34,076 bases of DNA from Candidatus Chryseopegocella kryptomonas (GTDB lineage: Bacteria > Bacteroidota > Ignavibacteria > Kryptoniales > Kryptoniaceae), in NCBI RefSeq assembly GCF_001536065.1, contig NZ_CZVW01000020.1, positions 1-34,076 on the forward strand, in the 5' to 3' direction. Of the stretch, positions 8,767 through 16,768 are shown piece after piece; the first letter of the stretch is position 1; the number at the start of each line of letters is the position of its first letter. The notes under the pieces are model-generated. The model was not told where the DNA came from. It saw only the letters and a list, made by a program, of their open reading frames with translations, and searched no databases. A program made the position numbers and the translations under genes.

Positions 8767-9474
8767 TTATCCTTTTTGCGCTATTATCCTGTCAACGACT
8801 TTTTCATCACTCTCAATCATTCCATCTCTTATCCTTATGATTCTATGTGCATGTCTTGCGACATCCGGCTCGTGTGTGACAATGATTATTGTATTACCCT
8901 TTGCGTGCAATTCGTCAAACAAGGCAAGAATTTCACTTCCTGTCTTTGTATCAAGGTTTCCGGTTGGCTCATCAGCAAGAATTATTGAAGGTTTATTCAC
9001 AAGCGCACGGGCAATTGCAACTCTTTGTCTCTGACCTCCGGATAATTCATTTGGTTTATGATGTAATCTATCTCCAAGTCCAACTTGTTCAAGTGCCTCA
9101 CGAGCAAGTTTTTTTCTTAAATCACCCGGAATACCTGCATAAATCAAAGGAAGTTCAACATTATGAAGAGCATCTGCACGTGGCAAAAGATTAAATGTTT
9201 GAAAAACAAATCCTATCTCCTTGTTCCTTATCCTCGCAAGTTCATTATCATCAAGCTCGCTCACATTAACGCCGTTCAAAAAATATCTTCCAGATGTCGG
9301 AGTGTCAAGACAACCAATTATATTCATCAAAGTTGATTTCCCCGAGCCAGATGGTCCCATTATTGCAACATATTCACCTTTTTCAATTTCAAGATTTATT
9401 CCACGCAAAGCATGGACTTTTTCCGCTCCAAGGTCATAAATTTTTACTACATTTTCAAGTTTTATTAAAGGCAT
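8767..9474 (-). CDS. ABC transporter ATPase, MacB/LolD type
   Basis: ATP-hydrolysing subunit for the two FtsX-like permeases downstream, 235 aa from the chosen start. Visible motifs are Walker [10 protein letters not shown] (about 40-48), Q-loop F-V-F-Q-T-F-N-L-L, signature L-S-G-G-Q (144-148) with the following [10 protein letters not shown], Walker B I-I-L-A-D-E-P-T (about 164-171), and the H-loop V-T-H-E-P-D. The A-D-E-P-T-G-N-L-D sequence is typical of the LolD/MacB/FtsE branch. Two in-frame ATGs exist (9480 and 9474). GGAG at 9483-9486 lies only 2 nt from the first but 8 nt from the second, so 9474 is preferred. The adaptor gene ends 14 nt upstream. Confidence 0.95.
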   Translation of the reverse strand: MPLIKLENVVKIYDLGAEKVHALRGINLEIEKGEYVAIMGPSGSGKSTLMNIIGCLDTPTSGRYFLNGVNVSELDDNELARIRNKEIGFVFQTFNLLPRADALHNVELPLIYAGIPGDLRKKLAREALEQVGLGDRLHHKPNELSGGQRQRVAIARALVNKPSIILADEPTGNLDTKTGSEILALFDELHAKGNTIIIVTHEPDVARHAHRIIRIRDGMIESDEKVVDRIIAQKG

Positions 9475-9488
9475 CTTCATTTCTCCAT

Positions 9489-10760
9489 TTATGATTTTGT
9501 TTTTGTTTTCTCTTTCAAAACTCTAACTTTAACCCCATCTTCAAGTTCTCTGTTAATCGCTCTAAAACTCCCAACGACAATTTCTTCATCGCCTTTTAAT
9601 CCTTCAACTATTTCAACATAAATTTCACCGCTAATTCCACGCTTTACCGGAACCATCTTCGCAACGCCATTTTCAACCACGAAAACAACTTCAACCATAT
9701 CATCTTTCATATTCTTTTTCTCATCCTGAGAATCAGAAGATGGATTTACAACGAGTTTATTTTTCTTGACTGTTCTTACTGTAACCGCCTGTATTGGAAC
9801 AGCAATCACATTGTATCTTTTTTCAGTTATGATATCAGCCGTGACAGACATACCGGGGCGAAGTTGAATATCTTTGTCAAGAATTCTTATTTTCACCTCA
9901 AAATTTACAACTTCTTCCTGCGTCCCAAGTCCTCTTGTTTTTGCTGCGTTTGAAATTTCATAAACCACACCTTTAATTTTTCTCTCCGGAAAAGCATCAA
10001 CTGAAAGAATTGCGGTATCACCAATTGAAACATGGACAACATCAACCTCGCTTACATCAACCCTTGCTTCCATCTTTGACAAATCCGCAACAACCATAAT
10101 CACTGTCCCAGCCATTTGACTTGTCCCGACAACTCTTTCTCCAACCTCAGCGTTAAGCTGAGTTACAACTCCGTCAATCGGTGAATAAATAACCGTTTTA
10201 GCAAGGTCTTCTTGTGCTTGTTTAAGTGATGCTCTCGCTTGCTCAACAGCAGAATTCGCAGAAGCATATTGTGCCTTTGCTATGTTGTAATTCGTCCTTG
10301 CGTTTTCATATTCAGCATCTGAAATTAACTTTTTGCTGTAAAGTTCTTCGGCCCTTTTAAATTCTGACTCCGCCTTTGAAAGATTTGCCTTTGCAATTTC
10401 AAGTTGAGCCATCGCCGATTTCAAATTCGCTTCCATCGCCTCTTTTCTCGCGATGTAAAAATCTGGCTTTATCTTAACAAGCAATTGCCCTTTCTTGACT
10501 CTTTGACCAACCTTAACGGGCATCTCAATTATCTCACCACTTACCTCCGCACTTATCTTGACCTCAACCTCTGGCTGAATTTTACCCGTGCCAGTTACAA
10601 TTTGCGTAATGTCTCTTCTTTGAACTTTCTCAACCTGAACTGTGACGACTCTCTCTCTTCCACCACTTAATAGCGCAACAATGATTGAAACAAGGATCAG
10701 AAGCAAAATCCCTCCAAGAACAATTATCCTTTTTCTTTTTCTTCTGTTGTTGTTTGCCAT
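9489..10760 (-). CDS. MacA-like membrane fusion protein
   Basis: Periplasmic adaptor for the MacB-like transporter, 423 aa. A basic N-terminus (N-N-N-R-R-K-R-K-R) and an uncleaved helix ([16 protein letters not shown]) anchor it in the inner membrane. The first lipoyl half follows ([16 protein letters not shown]), then a long alpha-hairpin (about 100-190, rich in A-K-A-E with [12 protein letters not shown] at the turn side), and the second lipoyl half ([10 protein letters not shown]). A beta-barrel domain with [10 protein letters not shown] and a charged insertion (about 335-350, [12 protein letters not shown]) in the membrane-proximal domain complete it. ATG at 10760 is preferred over the TTG two codons earlier. 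It lies between the channel and ATPase genes, giving the order channel, adaptor, ATPase, permease, permease. Confidence 0.94.
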   Translation of the reverse strand: MANNNRRKRKRIIVLGGILLLILVSIIVALLSGGRERVVTVQVEKVQRRDITQIVTGTGKIQPEVEVKISAEVSGEIIEMPVKVGQRVKKGQLLVKIKPDFYIARKEAMEANLKSAMAQLEIAKANLSKAESEFKRAEELYSKKLISDAEYENARTNYNIAKAQYASANSAVEQARASLKQAQEDLAKTVIYSPIDGVVTQLNAEVGERVVGTSQMAGTVIMVVADLSKMEARVDVSEVDVVHVSIGDTAILSVDAFPERKIKGVVYEISNAAKTRGLGTQEEVVNFEVKIRILDKDIQLRPGMSVTADIITEKRYNVIAVPIQAVTVRTVKKNKLVVNPSSDSQDEKKNMKDDMVEVVFVVENGVAKMVPVKRGISGEIYVEIVEGLKGDEEIVVGSFRAINRELEDGVKVRVLKEKTKTKS

Positions 10761-10815
10761 GTCCAATTAAAAATTTTTTATTTTGAAATACGAATTTGAA
10801 TGTGCTACGGTTACA

Positions 10816-12150
10816 TCACTCAACATCAAGTTCTCCAAGTGCATATTGAAGCTGTGTCTTTGCGACAATGTAATCATAAATCGCATTCACTCTTGAACTC
10901 ACAGCAGTTGTATAATTTGCTGTTGCTATCAAAAGATCAAGCAAAGTTCCAGCTCCAATGTTATATTTCTCTTCCGCTGTCTTTAAATCAAGTTCTGCGG
11001 ATTTAACCTGTCTTTCTGCAACCTCAAGCTGCTTCATCGCCGATTCAAGATCAAGAATTGCTTTCTTAACATCTGCGGTTATCTGCCTTTTCGTCTGCTC
11101 AAGTTGAACTTCAGCATTCTTAACATTTATCTTCGCCTGCTGAACCTGCGTTTGCAACTGCAATCTGTCAAAAATCGGAAAACTTATGTTAATTCCCCAA
11201 CCAATTGAGCGATTCTTCGTCAATGTTGAAAATTCATTGCTATTAAAATTATAACTTGCGGAAGCGGAAATTGTAGGCATATACCCGGACATAGCAACTG
11301 TGACGCCGGATTTTGCAGCATTTAAACTTGCAACCGCACCTTTATAATCCGGTCTTGTGTCAATCGCCTTTGAAATCAAAACATCAAGATTTTTAACTTG
11401 CTCCTTTAATGCGCTAAATTCCGTCGTGTCAATTTCCATCTTTATTGAAGGATCATCAAACTCATAATCATCTGATGGAATCAACCCTAAATAAACAAGC
11501 AAATCTGCCTTTGCTTTATCATAATTTGCCTGTGCTCTTATGAGGTTTAATTCGTCATTGCCAACTTGAACTTCCTGTTTATAAACATCCGCAAGCGAAA
11601 CAGAGCCAACACGATTTGCCTCAAGAATCCTTTCAAGCTGTCTTTGACTTCTTTTTAAATTGTCCTCGGCAACTTTCAACAACTGTTTATTTCTTAAAAC
11701 ATTCAAATAAAGCTGATATGTCTGAAAAATAACCGATTGACGAGTTCGCTTAAAATTGTAATCCGCAGAAAGATAATTCGCCTTTGCTCTATTTACCGAG
11801 CCGAAATTTGCAAATCCATTGAAAAGTATTATGCTTGTGCTTGCGGTCGTTGAAAAAGAATTCAAAATTTGCTGCGTTCTGAAAGGCACTGTCCCAAGCC
11901 CCGGAATAAAGGTCAAATCCGACTCACGCTGTGTTCTGTTCCAGTTACCCGAAAGATTTAAATTCGGAAGAAAAATTCCGTATGACTGCATAACGCTCGC
12001 AGATTGAGATTGAACCGTGTATTCAGCTTGTTTTATCGTAGTGTTGTTTTCAAGCGCTATCAAAATACATTCCGAAAGCGTAAGCGTTTTCTTCGTCTGC
12101 GCAAAAACAAATCCCGATAAAAACAAAAGAACAAAAAATAACTTCCTCAT
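10816..12150 (-). CDS. TolC-like outer membrane efflux channel (ABC pump operon)
   Basis: Outer-membrane duct for the MacAB-like pump, 444 aa. The signal peptide is M-R-K-L-F-F-V-L-L-F-L-S-G-F-V-F-A-Q. Two repeats follow with the usual helix starts (L-T-L-S-E-C-I-L-I-A-L-E-N-N and, in the second half, T-R-P-D-Y-K-G-A-V-A-S-L) and the closing helix pattern A-E-E-K-Y-N-I-G-A-G-T-L-L-D-L. The ATG at 12150 has AGGTGG at 12156-12161, 5 nt away; the GTG three codons earlier would lie inside that site. The 80 nt upstream contain a poor sigma70-like pair (GAAACA and TCTAAT, 17 nt apart), so a separate promoter for the pump is possible but not convincing. Read-through from the regulator module upstream is equally possible. 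Confidence 0.94.
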   Translation of the reverse strand: MRKLFFVLLFLSGFVFAQTKKTLTLSECILIALENNTTIKQAEYTVQSQSASVMQSYGIFLPNLNLSGNWNRTQRESDLTFIPGLGTVPFRTQQILNSFSTTASTSIILFNGFANFGSVNRAKANYLSADYNFKRTRQSVIFQTYQLYLNVLRNKQLLKVAEDNLKRSQRQLERILEANRVGSVSLADVYKQEVQVGNDELNLIRAQANYDKAKADLLVYLGLIPSDDYEFDDPSIKMEIDTTEFSALKEQVKNLDVLISKAIDTRPDYKGAVASLNAAKSGVTVAMSGYMPTISASASYNFNSNEFSTLTKNRSIGWGINISFPIFDRLQLQTQVQQAKINVKNAEVQLEQTKRQITADVKKAILDLESAMKQLEVAERQVKSAELDLKTAEEKYNIGAGTLLDLLIATANYTTAVSSRVNAIYDYIVAKTQLQYALGELDVE

Positions 12151-12230
12151 AACTTCCACCTGACTTTTTATTTTTTAAAATTTTTCAATTTTATTAGACG
12201 AAACTAAAAATTATCTGTTTCACGAAAAAA

Positions 12231-12929
12231 TTAACGCTTTCTTTCAATTTTACCAAAACCAAATCCTCCAAGCATAATTTGAATGTAAAAGCCATCAACA
12301 CCAACTTTTGGTCCATTTGACATCCCCACCTCACCAGCCATTTTCCAATCACCAACAACTGGCGAGAAAAGATAGCCTGCTTTAATTCCAAACATAAAAC
12401 CACCATGTCTACCGAACCTATATTCTCCAGAAATTCCAGCATCAAATATCAAATTTGAGTTCACCGCATCAAAAACTTTTTTCGGATTTGCGACCGCATC
12501 ATTAAAGTTTACAACCTTATTCTCAAAAATTTTTAAATTCACTCCGCCTCCACCTATCCCAGCGTATGGATAGACAAACAAATTACTTTTCCGAAACAAA
12601 ACATACCCGAGTTTAAACATTCCATAGCCCCCAGCAAGCGTTAAATTTTTGTCATTACTTTCTTTCTTCTTTTGTAAAATTCTCATACCTTCACCGCCAA
12701 TTAAAAACTTTCCAATTTGACCATACCCTGCTCCGCCCATAGTAATAAAACCTCTTGAAAATTCAGCATATCCATTTTGTTTTAAAACATGATTTAAATC
12801 TTTGATGTTCAAAAAATTTAACCCTACTGCAAAATAACCAGCACCGCCAAAAGTTTTCAACTCTTGAGCGAATGTTAAGAAATTTAAAGAGATTAAAATC
12901 GGCATTACCAATAAAATTGCTTTCCTCAT
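12231..12929 (-). CDS. Outer-membrane-like hypothetical protein of the regulator module
   Basis: A 232-aa protein with a signal peptide (M-R-K-A-I-L-L-V-M-P-I-L-I-S-L-N-F-L-T-F) ending near A-Q at 21-22. The mature part is glycine-rich with alternating hydrophobic residues (F-G-G-A-G-Y-F-A-V-G-L-N; Y-P-Y-A-G-I-G-G-G-G-V; G-L-G-G-F-G-F-G-type ends), the texture of a small 8-strand outer-membrane beta-barrel. I do not recognise a named family. The gene starts 23 nt after the winged-helix regulator ends and has a GGGTGG-like ribosome site 7-8 nt before the ATG. It therefore sits between the regulator and the MacAB-like pump. A second frame open on the same strand (12194-12445) is a shadow of this gene. 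Confidence 0.75.
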   Translation of the reverse strand: MRKAILLVMPILISLNFLTFAQELKTFGGAGYFAVGLNFLNIKDLNHVLKQNGYAEFSRGFITMGGAGYGQIGKFLIGGEGMRILQKKKESNDKNLTLAGGYGMFKLGYVLFRKSNLFVYPYAGIGGGGVNLKIFENKVVNFNDAVANPKKVFDAVNSNLIFDAGISGEYRFGRHGGFMFGIKAGYLFSPVVGDWKMAGEVGMSNGPKVGVDGFYIQIMLGGFGFGKIERKR

Positions 12930-12952
12930 TTTTTATCCACCCTTTTATTTTT

Positions 12953-13249
12953 TCACTTTATTTCAAGCACATTTTTTAAAGTTCTAACATAGTTTTCAAA
13001 AGACCTTTTTCCCTTTTGAGTAAGCGAAATATAAGTTTTTGGTCTTTTACCTTCAAAAGTTTTCCTTATTCTAACATATCCAGCTTCTTCAAGTTTAGAA
13101 AGATGCGATGAAAGATTTCCGTCAGATAATTTAAGTGTATCCCTCAACACCGAAAATTCAACTTCCTCACCCTCACCCAGAGCATAAAGCGACGCCATTA
13201 TTTTTGTTCTCGTCGGTTGATGAATTATTTCGTCAATTTCAACTTTCAT
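12953..13249 (-). CDS. Winged-helix transcriptional regulator (HTH_34/ArsR-PadR-like)
   Basis: A 98-aa DNA-binding protein made almost entirely of one winged helix-turn-helix domain. The first helix is P-T-R-T-K-I-M-A-S-L-Y. The helix-turn-helix is F-S-V-L-R-D-T-L-K-L-S-D-G-N-L-S-S-H-L-S-K-L-E, with the recognition helix starting about residue 43. The wing is Y-V-R-I-R-K-T-F-E-G-K-R-P-K-T-Y, and the C-terminal helix F-E-N-Y-V-R-T-L-K-N-V-L probably makes the dimer. The S-x-H-L-x-K-L-E pattern matches small regulators of the HTH_34 family. No metal-binding Cys pair or ligand domain is present. Its ATG overlaps the stop of the membrane protein gene upstream (ATGA at 13246-13249), so the two are translationally coupled. 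A perfect palindrome upstream of the module is the likely binding site of this protein. Confidence 0.9.
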   Translation of the reverse strand: MKVEIDEIIHQPTRTKIMASLYALGEGEEVEFSVLRDTLKLSDGNLSSHLSKLEEAGYVRIRKTFEGKRPKTYISLTQKGKRSFENYVRTLKNVLEIK

Positions 13250-13851
13250 TTTTTAATATCCCATTTTTTATTGATGTATAACCCACCCCCGACAAAAGCG
13301 AGCAAACAGAGCAAAGCCATTGAGATATTGAAAAATTCGGATAAAAACACAGCACTTAAAATTGAAAACACTGAAACTGCAACTCCGATAACAGCAATCT
13401 CCACGCCGAGAAAAATTCCTATCAAAACAAATCCAAGCATCGCAAAATTTAACCACAAAAGAGAAACCTGTATTTCACTTAACCTTGTTTCACCCATCTT
13501 AATTATTGCCCAGATTATCAAACCGTAAAGCACCAGCGAAAGCCAAATCAACCCGATATAAAAACCTTCTGGGAAGTAAGCCCTTGTTCTCTTAATCATT
13601 TTCAGCGTTATAACAAAAGTTCCAATTAACCCAAAACCTATAAGAACCATCCAAGAAAAGTTGATGAACTCATACTTCCCAAAATCCCTCAAAATTTCAG
13701 TCAATATATAACCAGCGAAATCAACCAGTCCCCACAAAATCAAATAATTTCCAACTCTCTGCCTTGCCAAAACTGTTCTCATTTGTCTGAACGCTTCCAC
13801 AATTGAAAGAAGTGATTCTTGCGCCTCGGAACGCTCAAATTCTTTCTGCAT
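13246..13851 (-). CDS. Multi-spanning membrane protein coupled to the regulator
   Basis: A 201-aa integral membrane protein with about five or six helices. A polar N-terminal stretch (Q-K-E-F-E-R-S-E-A-Q-E-S-L-L, residues 2-30) comes first. Helices then lie near 38-52, 68-84, 100-120, 132-148 and 150-190 (for example W-M-V-L-I-G-F-G-L-I-G and L-C-L-L-A-F-V-G-G-G-L). The family is not recognisable to me. The 4-nt ATGA overlap with the regulator gene and the shared upstream promoter tie them into one unit. Pairs of a small winged-helix protein and a membrane protein often act as a sensor/regulator couple, but nothing in this sequence shows a ligand. A weak AAGATG lies just before the start. Confidence 0.75.
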   Translation of the reverse strand: MQKEFERSEAQESLLSIVEAFRQMRTVLARQRVGNYLILWGLVDFAGYILTEILRDFGKYEFINFSWMVLIGFGLIGTFVITLKMIKRTRAYFPEGFYIGLIWLSLVLYGLIIWAIIKMGETRLSEIQVSLLWLNFAMLGFVLIGIFLGVEIAVIGVAVSVFSILSAVFLSEFFNISMALLCLLAFVGGGLYINKKWDIKK

Positions 13852-13879
13852 TTTTTCATCTTAAATTTTGTTTTACAAA

Positions 13880-13900
13880 TTACTTTGTATTACAAAGTAA
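13880..13900. promoter_or_regulatory. Perfect palindromic operator candidate
   Basis: Arms TTACTTTGTA and TACAAAGTAA are exact reverse complements separated by one base (10+1+10). The site lies 28 nt before the ATG of the membrane protein/regulator module and overlaps the last base of the -10 element and the expected transcription start. That placement is typical of a repressor operator. The best candidate to bind it is the winged-helix protein at 12953-13249, which would then repress its own operon. Its role as an operator is inferred; the palindrome itself is directly visible. Confidence 0.8.
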
Positions 13901-13928
13901 ATATAACAAATGAAAATCAAAAAGTCAA
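13900..13928 (-). promoter_or_regulatory. Sigma70-type promoter of the regulator module
   Basis: On the minus strand, TTGACT (13923-13928) and TATATT (13900-13905) are separated by exactly 17 nt. Each differs from the consensus at one position. The start of transcription would fall near 13893, inside the palindrome. This is the best promoter I can see in the window. It should drive the membrane protein, the regulator and the outer-membrane-like gene, and possibly the MacAB-like pump. Confidence 0.75.
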
Positions 13929-14011
13929 ACTTTTCATTTGCACGATTCAAATGGAGCAAACTTTAAGATGCAAAAACCAACCCCCTGCAATTTCCCTTCA
14001 AGATTTAAAAT

Positions 14012-14036
14012 AAAAAAGCTCCCCAAAAGTGGGGAG
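14012..14036 (-). terminator. Intrinsic terminator of the T9SS cargo gene
   Basis: On the minus strand a 7-bp stem (CTCCCCA paired with TGGGGAG, 4-nt CTTT loop) is followed one base later by six T residues. It begins 10 nt after the stop codon of the gene at 14047-16659. The stem is mostly G-C in a very AT-rich context, so this is a strong Rho-independent terminator. It isolates this gene from the regulator module transcribed in the same direction. Confidence 0.9.
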
Positions 14037-14046
14037 GTAAAAAGTT

Positions 14047-16659
14047 TTATTTGACAAGAAGCATCTTTCTGACGGAAATAAATTCATTCCCACCGCTAAT
14101 TGGCTTTGCAATTATGCGATAAAAATAAACACCACTTGCATAGCCAGACATATCAACTTGAATCCGATATTTTCCAGCATCTCTTATATCATCAACCAAA
14201 CTTTTAACCTTGCGACCGAGAACATCGTAAATTGAAATCTCAACCGATGATTTCAACGGTAACTCAAAACTTATCATCGTTGTCGGATTAAACGGATTCG
14301 GATAATTTTGATGAAGCGCAAAATCAGAAGGTAATAATTCCTCACTGGCCTCAATAGATGTTGCAATATAAGGTATCCAGCCTAAAATCTGTGCTCCAAG
14401 CGAAGACGACATAAGTAAATAAATTTTTCTTTCTCTCTCATTTACAAAACCATTTATTGAGCATGTTAATCCGCGTGTTGACTCTACAAGATTTGAATAA
14501 TCATATTCAGTTCTCGCAGTAAAAGCATCACCCGAGTTCCAATAGTAAATTTTTCCATTAAATGACAAAAGCAAATGCAACAAGCCATCTTTCCCTCGGG
14601 AGAAAAATAAACCTGGATCCTCTGGCGAATTTCTGGTGTACTTGAAAAATGTTCTTCCGAAAATTAACAAAGAATCACGATACAACTTAACAATTTGGAA
14701 TCCTTGACCATCTGAATATATAACTGGACCTTGGATCAAATAAAGATTACTATTATTGTCAATTTCAAGATACTGAACCCCATTGTAAAATCTACTTGAC
14801 TTCCTAAAGCCAGATGCGTAATTTCCATAATAGTAATAATCATTTCCGCTTGGATTCCATCCATAAATATAAACAAGAGCGCTGTTTACAGCTTTTACCG
14901 TGATGTTTTGATTGATGTAAGTGCTATCAACGATTATCGCAGGTTTGAAAGAACCACCTTCATTATTCGTGTAAAATATCTTGCTTTTATAAGAATAAAC
15001 AACATGAACAACGCCATTTAAATCTATTGTGAAAGCAGTATGATCTGCGTTCACAACATCTATTGTATCACTTGAAATCAAATAAGTTTCCCAACCGCCT
15101 GTTGAAGTTTCCTTCAAAAGATAAAGCCTTCCGAGATCAATTCCGTAAGGTGGTGGTAAAATAGAATCAGTTACAAAGATAAGAAAATTCATTCTATTGT
15201 CTTTATCAAGTGGCGGGTTATTTGCTCCCGTAAAATAAACTTTGTTTAATCTTCCAAATGGAATTGGTGAAATTTGAACTTTCTTGATTTCACTGAAATT
15301 ATAATTCATCACATAATCATCACCTAAATTCTTTAACGGGTAAAGATAAATATATGCTGAACCCTGACTTGAATCTATTTCCATATCGTTGGAGTGCGAG
15401 AAGATATAAACCTTGTTATCCCTGTCAACCCAATGACCCTGCTTTAACAAAGAAGAAGGTATCATATTAACAAACAACGGCAAAAACTCGTATCTGAAAT
15501 TACCATTCTCTTGATAAAGAAATGACGAACCAACAGAATTGGATGGATTTCTCAGAATCATTAATGCTTTGTTTAAATCAAATGCAGATAAATAAACTCT
15601 GTCCGGGTTATAACTTTTTAACATATAGTAATGAGTCATTGAATCATTTACAACGGGATATTGATATGTAGGCGTTGTACCTGGTGTGCTTATTGGTAAA
15701 TGTTCACGGCTATAAACACTATAAACATTATTCATATCTACCATGTGCAAATTACCGGCTCTGTCAAGTTTTAAAGCTTTAAGTTGTGGAACTTGACTTT
15801 CAATTGTATACAAAAACCAAGAAATTACACCATCATTGTAATCGGGAACAAGCATGCGAAAGATGTTATTTGGAACTTGATCACGTTTGTGAACACTTTC
15901 GTTATTCCAAACAGTTTCAACTCTTCCACCAGGATAAACTTTTTTAAGCGAAGAATAAACCAGCACACTATCTTCTTGTGGTGATGAACCAAAGTATGTT
16001 ATCCGCCAGTCTTGGTTCAGAATGAACAGATTTTTATTTGTTAAGAAAACATTTCCAGAAGCCGGCACTGTATCAATCGTTGCGGACATGTTTGAAGGCG
16101 GATTAAATAATTGACACCAAACAAGGTTTCCAATTGGTTTAAAACTCCACGTTGCCCAAACTAGAAAGTTAACAACAATTTTATTATCAAGAGTTCTTAT
16201 AACCTGAGCTGATGAATTAAGAAAATACGACGATATATTGAATTCATAGAGAAAAACCGCCTCTTTCGTTTGCGAGTTAAGATAAAAAAATGATGCTTTC
16301 GTGGCATGATTCGGATCAGAATCCCAGACAACGGCAGCAATATGAGCCACCCCAGATGTATCAAAATCAAAATCAAGATTAGCTAAATAATTCATTGGGC
16401 TATACGCTTTGCCAACATAAACCGGGGTTTTAAAATTTCCATTCTCATAGCGGATAAGATAAAAATAAAAAGCGGTATCATAGGTAGAATAAGAATAAGT
16501 CAAAATGTTTGGATTACCTTGCAGATCATATTGCACCACCGCCTTATCGCTAAAGATTTGGAAGAATTTAAAATTTTGAGAAAATGAGATGCTTGCAAAA
16601 AGAAATAAGGGCAAAAGAATAAACTTAACGCTTCCCCAAATAGCTTTTACCTTATTCAT
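14047..16659 (-). CDS. Large secreted protein with type IX secretion sorting domain
   Basis: An 870-aa exported protein. It has a signal peptide (I-L-L-P-L-F-L-F-A-S-I-S-F-S-Q, cleavage near residue 28) and ends with a Por-type C-terminal sorting domain (about 782-870): H-Q-N-Y-P-N-P-F-N-P-T-T, S-I-Y-D-V-L-G-R-K-V, G-V-Y-F-Y-R and a basic K-M-L-L-V-K end. This domain targets proteins to the type IX secretion system for release or cell-surface attachment. The long middle part has repeated short strands with D-x-x-G-x-x-H-x-x-Y-like motifs (D-L-N-G-V-V-H-V-V-Y; D-T-S-G-V-A-H-I-A-A), resembling BNR/sialidase-type beta-propeller blades. No catalytic residues can be assigned. AGGTG lies 6 nt before the ATG. 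It stands alone between an exporter operon and its own terminator. Binding or adhesion is more likely than a known enzyme activity, but this is a guess. Confidence 0.9.
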   Translation of the reverse strand: MNKVKAIWGSVKFILLPLFLFASISFSQNFKFFQIFSDKAVVQYDLQGNPNILTYSYSTYDTAFYFYLIRYENGNFKTPVYVGKAYSPMNYLANLDFDFDTSGVAHIAAVVWDSDPNHATKASFFYLNSQTKEAVFLYEFNISSYFLNSSAQVIRTLDNKIVVNFLVWATWSFKPIGNLVWCQLFNPPSNMSATIDTVPASGNVFLTNKNLFILNQDWRITYFGSSPQEDSVLVYSSLKKVYPGGRVETVWNNESVHKRDQVPNNIFRMLVPDYNDGVISWFLYTIESQVPQLKALKLDRAGNLHMVDMNNVYSVYSREHLPISTPGTTPTYQYPVVNDSMTHYYMLKSYNPDRVYLSAFDLNKALMILRNPSNSVGSSFLYQENGNFRYEFLPLFVNMIPSSLLKQGHWVDRDNKVYIFSHSNDMEIDSSQGSAYIYLYPLKNLGDDYVMNYNFSEIKKVQISPIPFGRLNKVYFTGANNPPLDKDNRMNFLIFVTDSILPPPYGIDLGRLYLLKETSTGGWETYLISSDTIDVVNADHTAFTIDLNGVVHVVYSYKSKIFYTNNEGGSFKPAIIVDSTYINQNITVKAVNSALVYIYGWNPSGNDYYYYGNYASGFRKSSRFYNGVQYLEIDNNSNLYLIQGPVIYSDGQGFQIVKLYRDSLLIFGRTFFKYTRNSPEDPGLFFSRGKDGLLHLLLSFNGKIYYWNSGDAFTARTEYDYSNLVESTRGLTCSINGFVNERERKIYLLMSSSLGAQILGWIPYIATSIEASEELLPSDFALHQNYPNPFNPTTMISFELPLKSSVEISIYDVLGRKVKSLVDDIRDAGKYRIQVDMSGYASGVYFYRIIAKPISGGNEFISVRKMLLVK

Positions 16660-16768
16660 AGCTTACACCTTTTTAGTTTTTGCTAAAATTTAATAAAAAA
16701 TTAAAATCAGATAGTGTGATCCGGGACACAGTTTAAGGCGTGTGAATTAAAAGAAGGAATGTTAAAAC

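Noticed and set aside
12195-12225. GAAAC...GTTTC hairpin after the outer-membrane-like gene, considered as a terminator
   Set aside because: The stem has five mostly A-T pairs, a 12-nt loop and no T tract. Such structures are expected by chance in this AT-rich DNA.
12194-12445. 83-aa frame overlapping the end of the outer-membrane-like gene
   Set aside because: It shares the strand but is in a different frame from a gene with a signal peptide, and has no ribosome site.
16703-16732. GTGT...ACAC arms around 16715-16730 in the gap before the T9SS gene, considered as a terminator or operator
   Set aside because: Only four base pairs match, the inner bases do not pair, and no T run follows on either strand.
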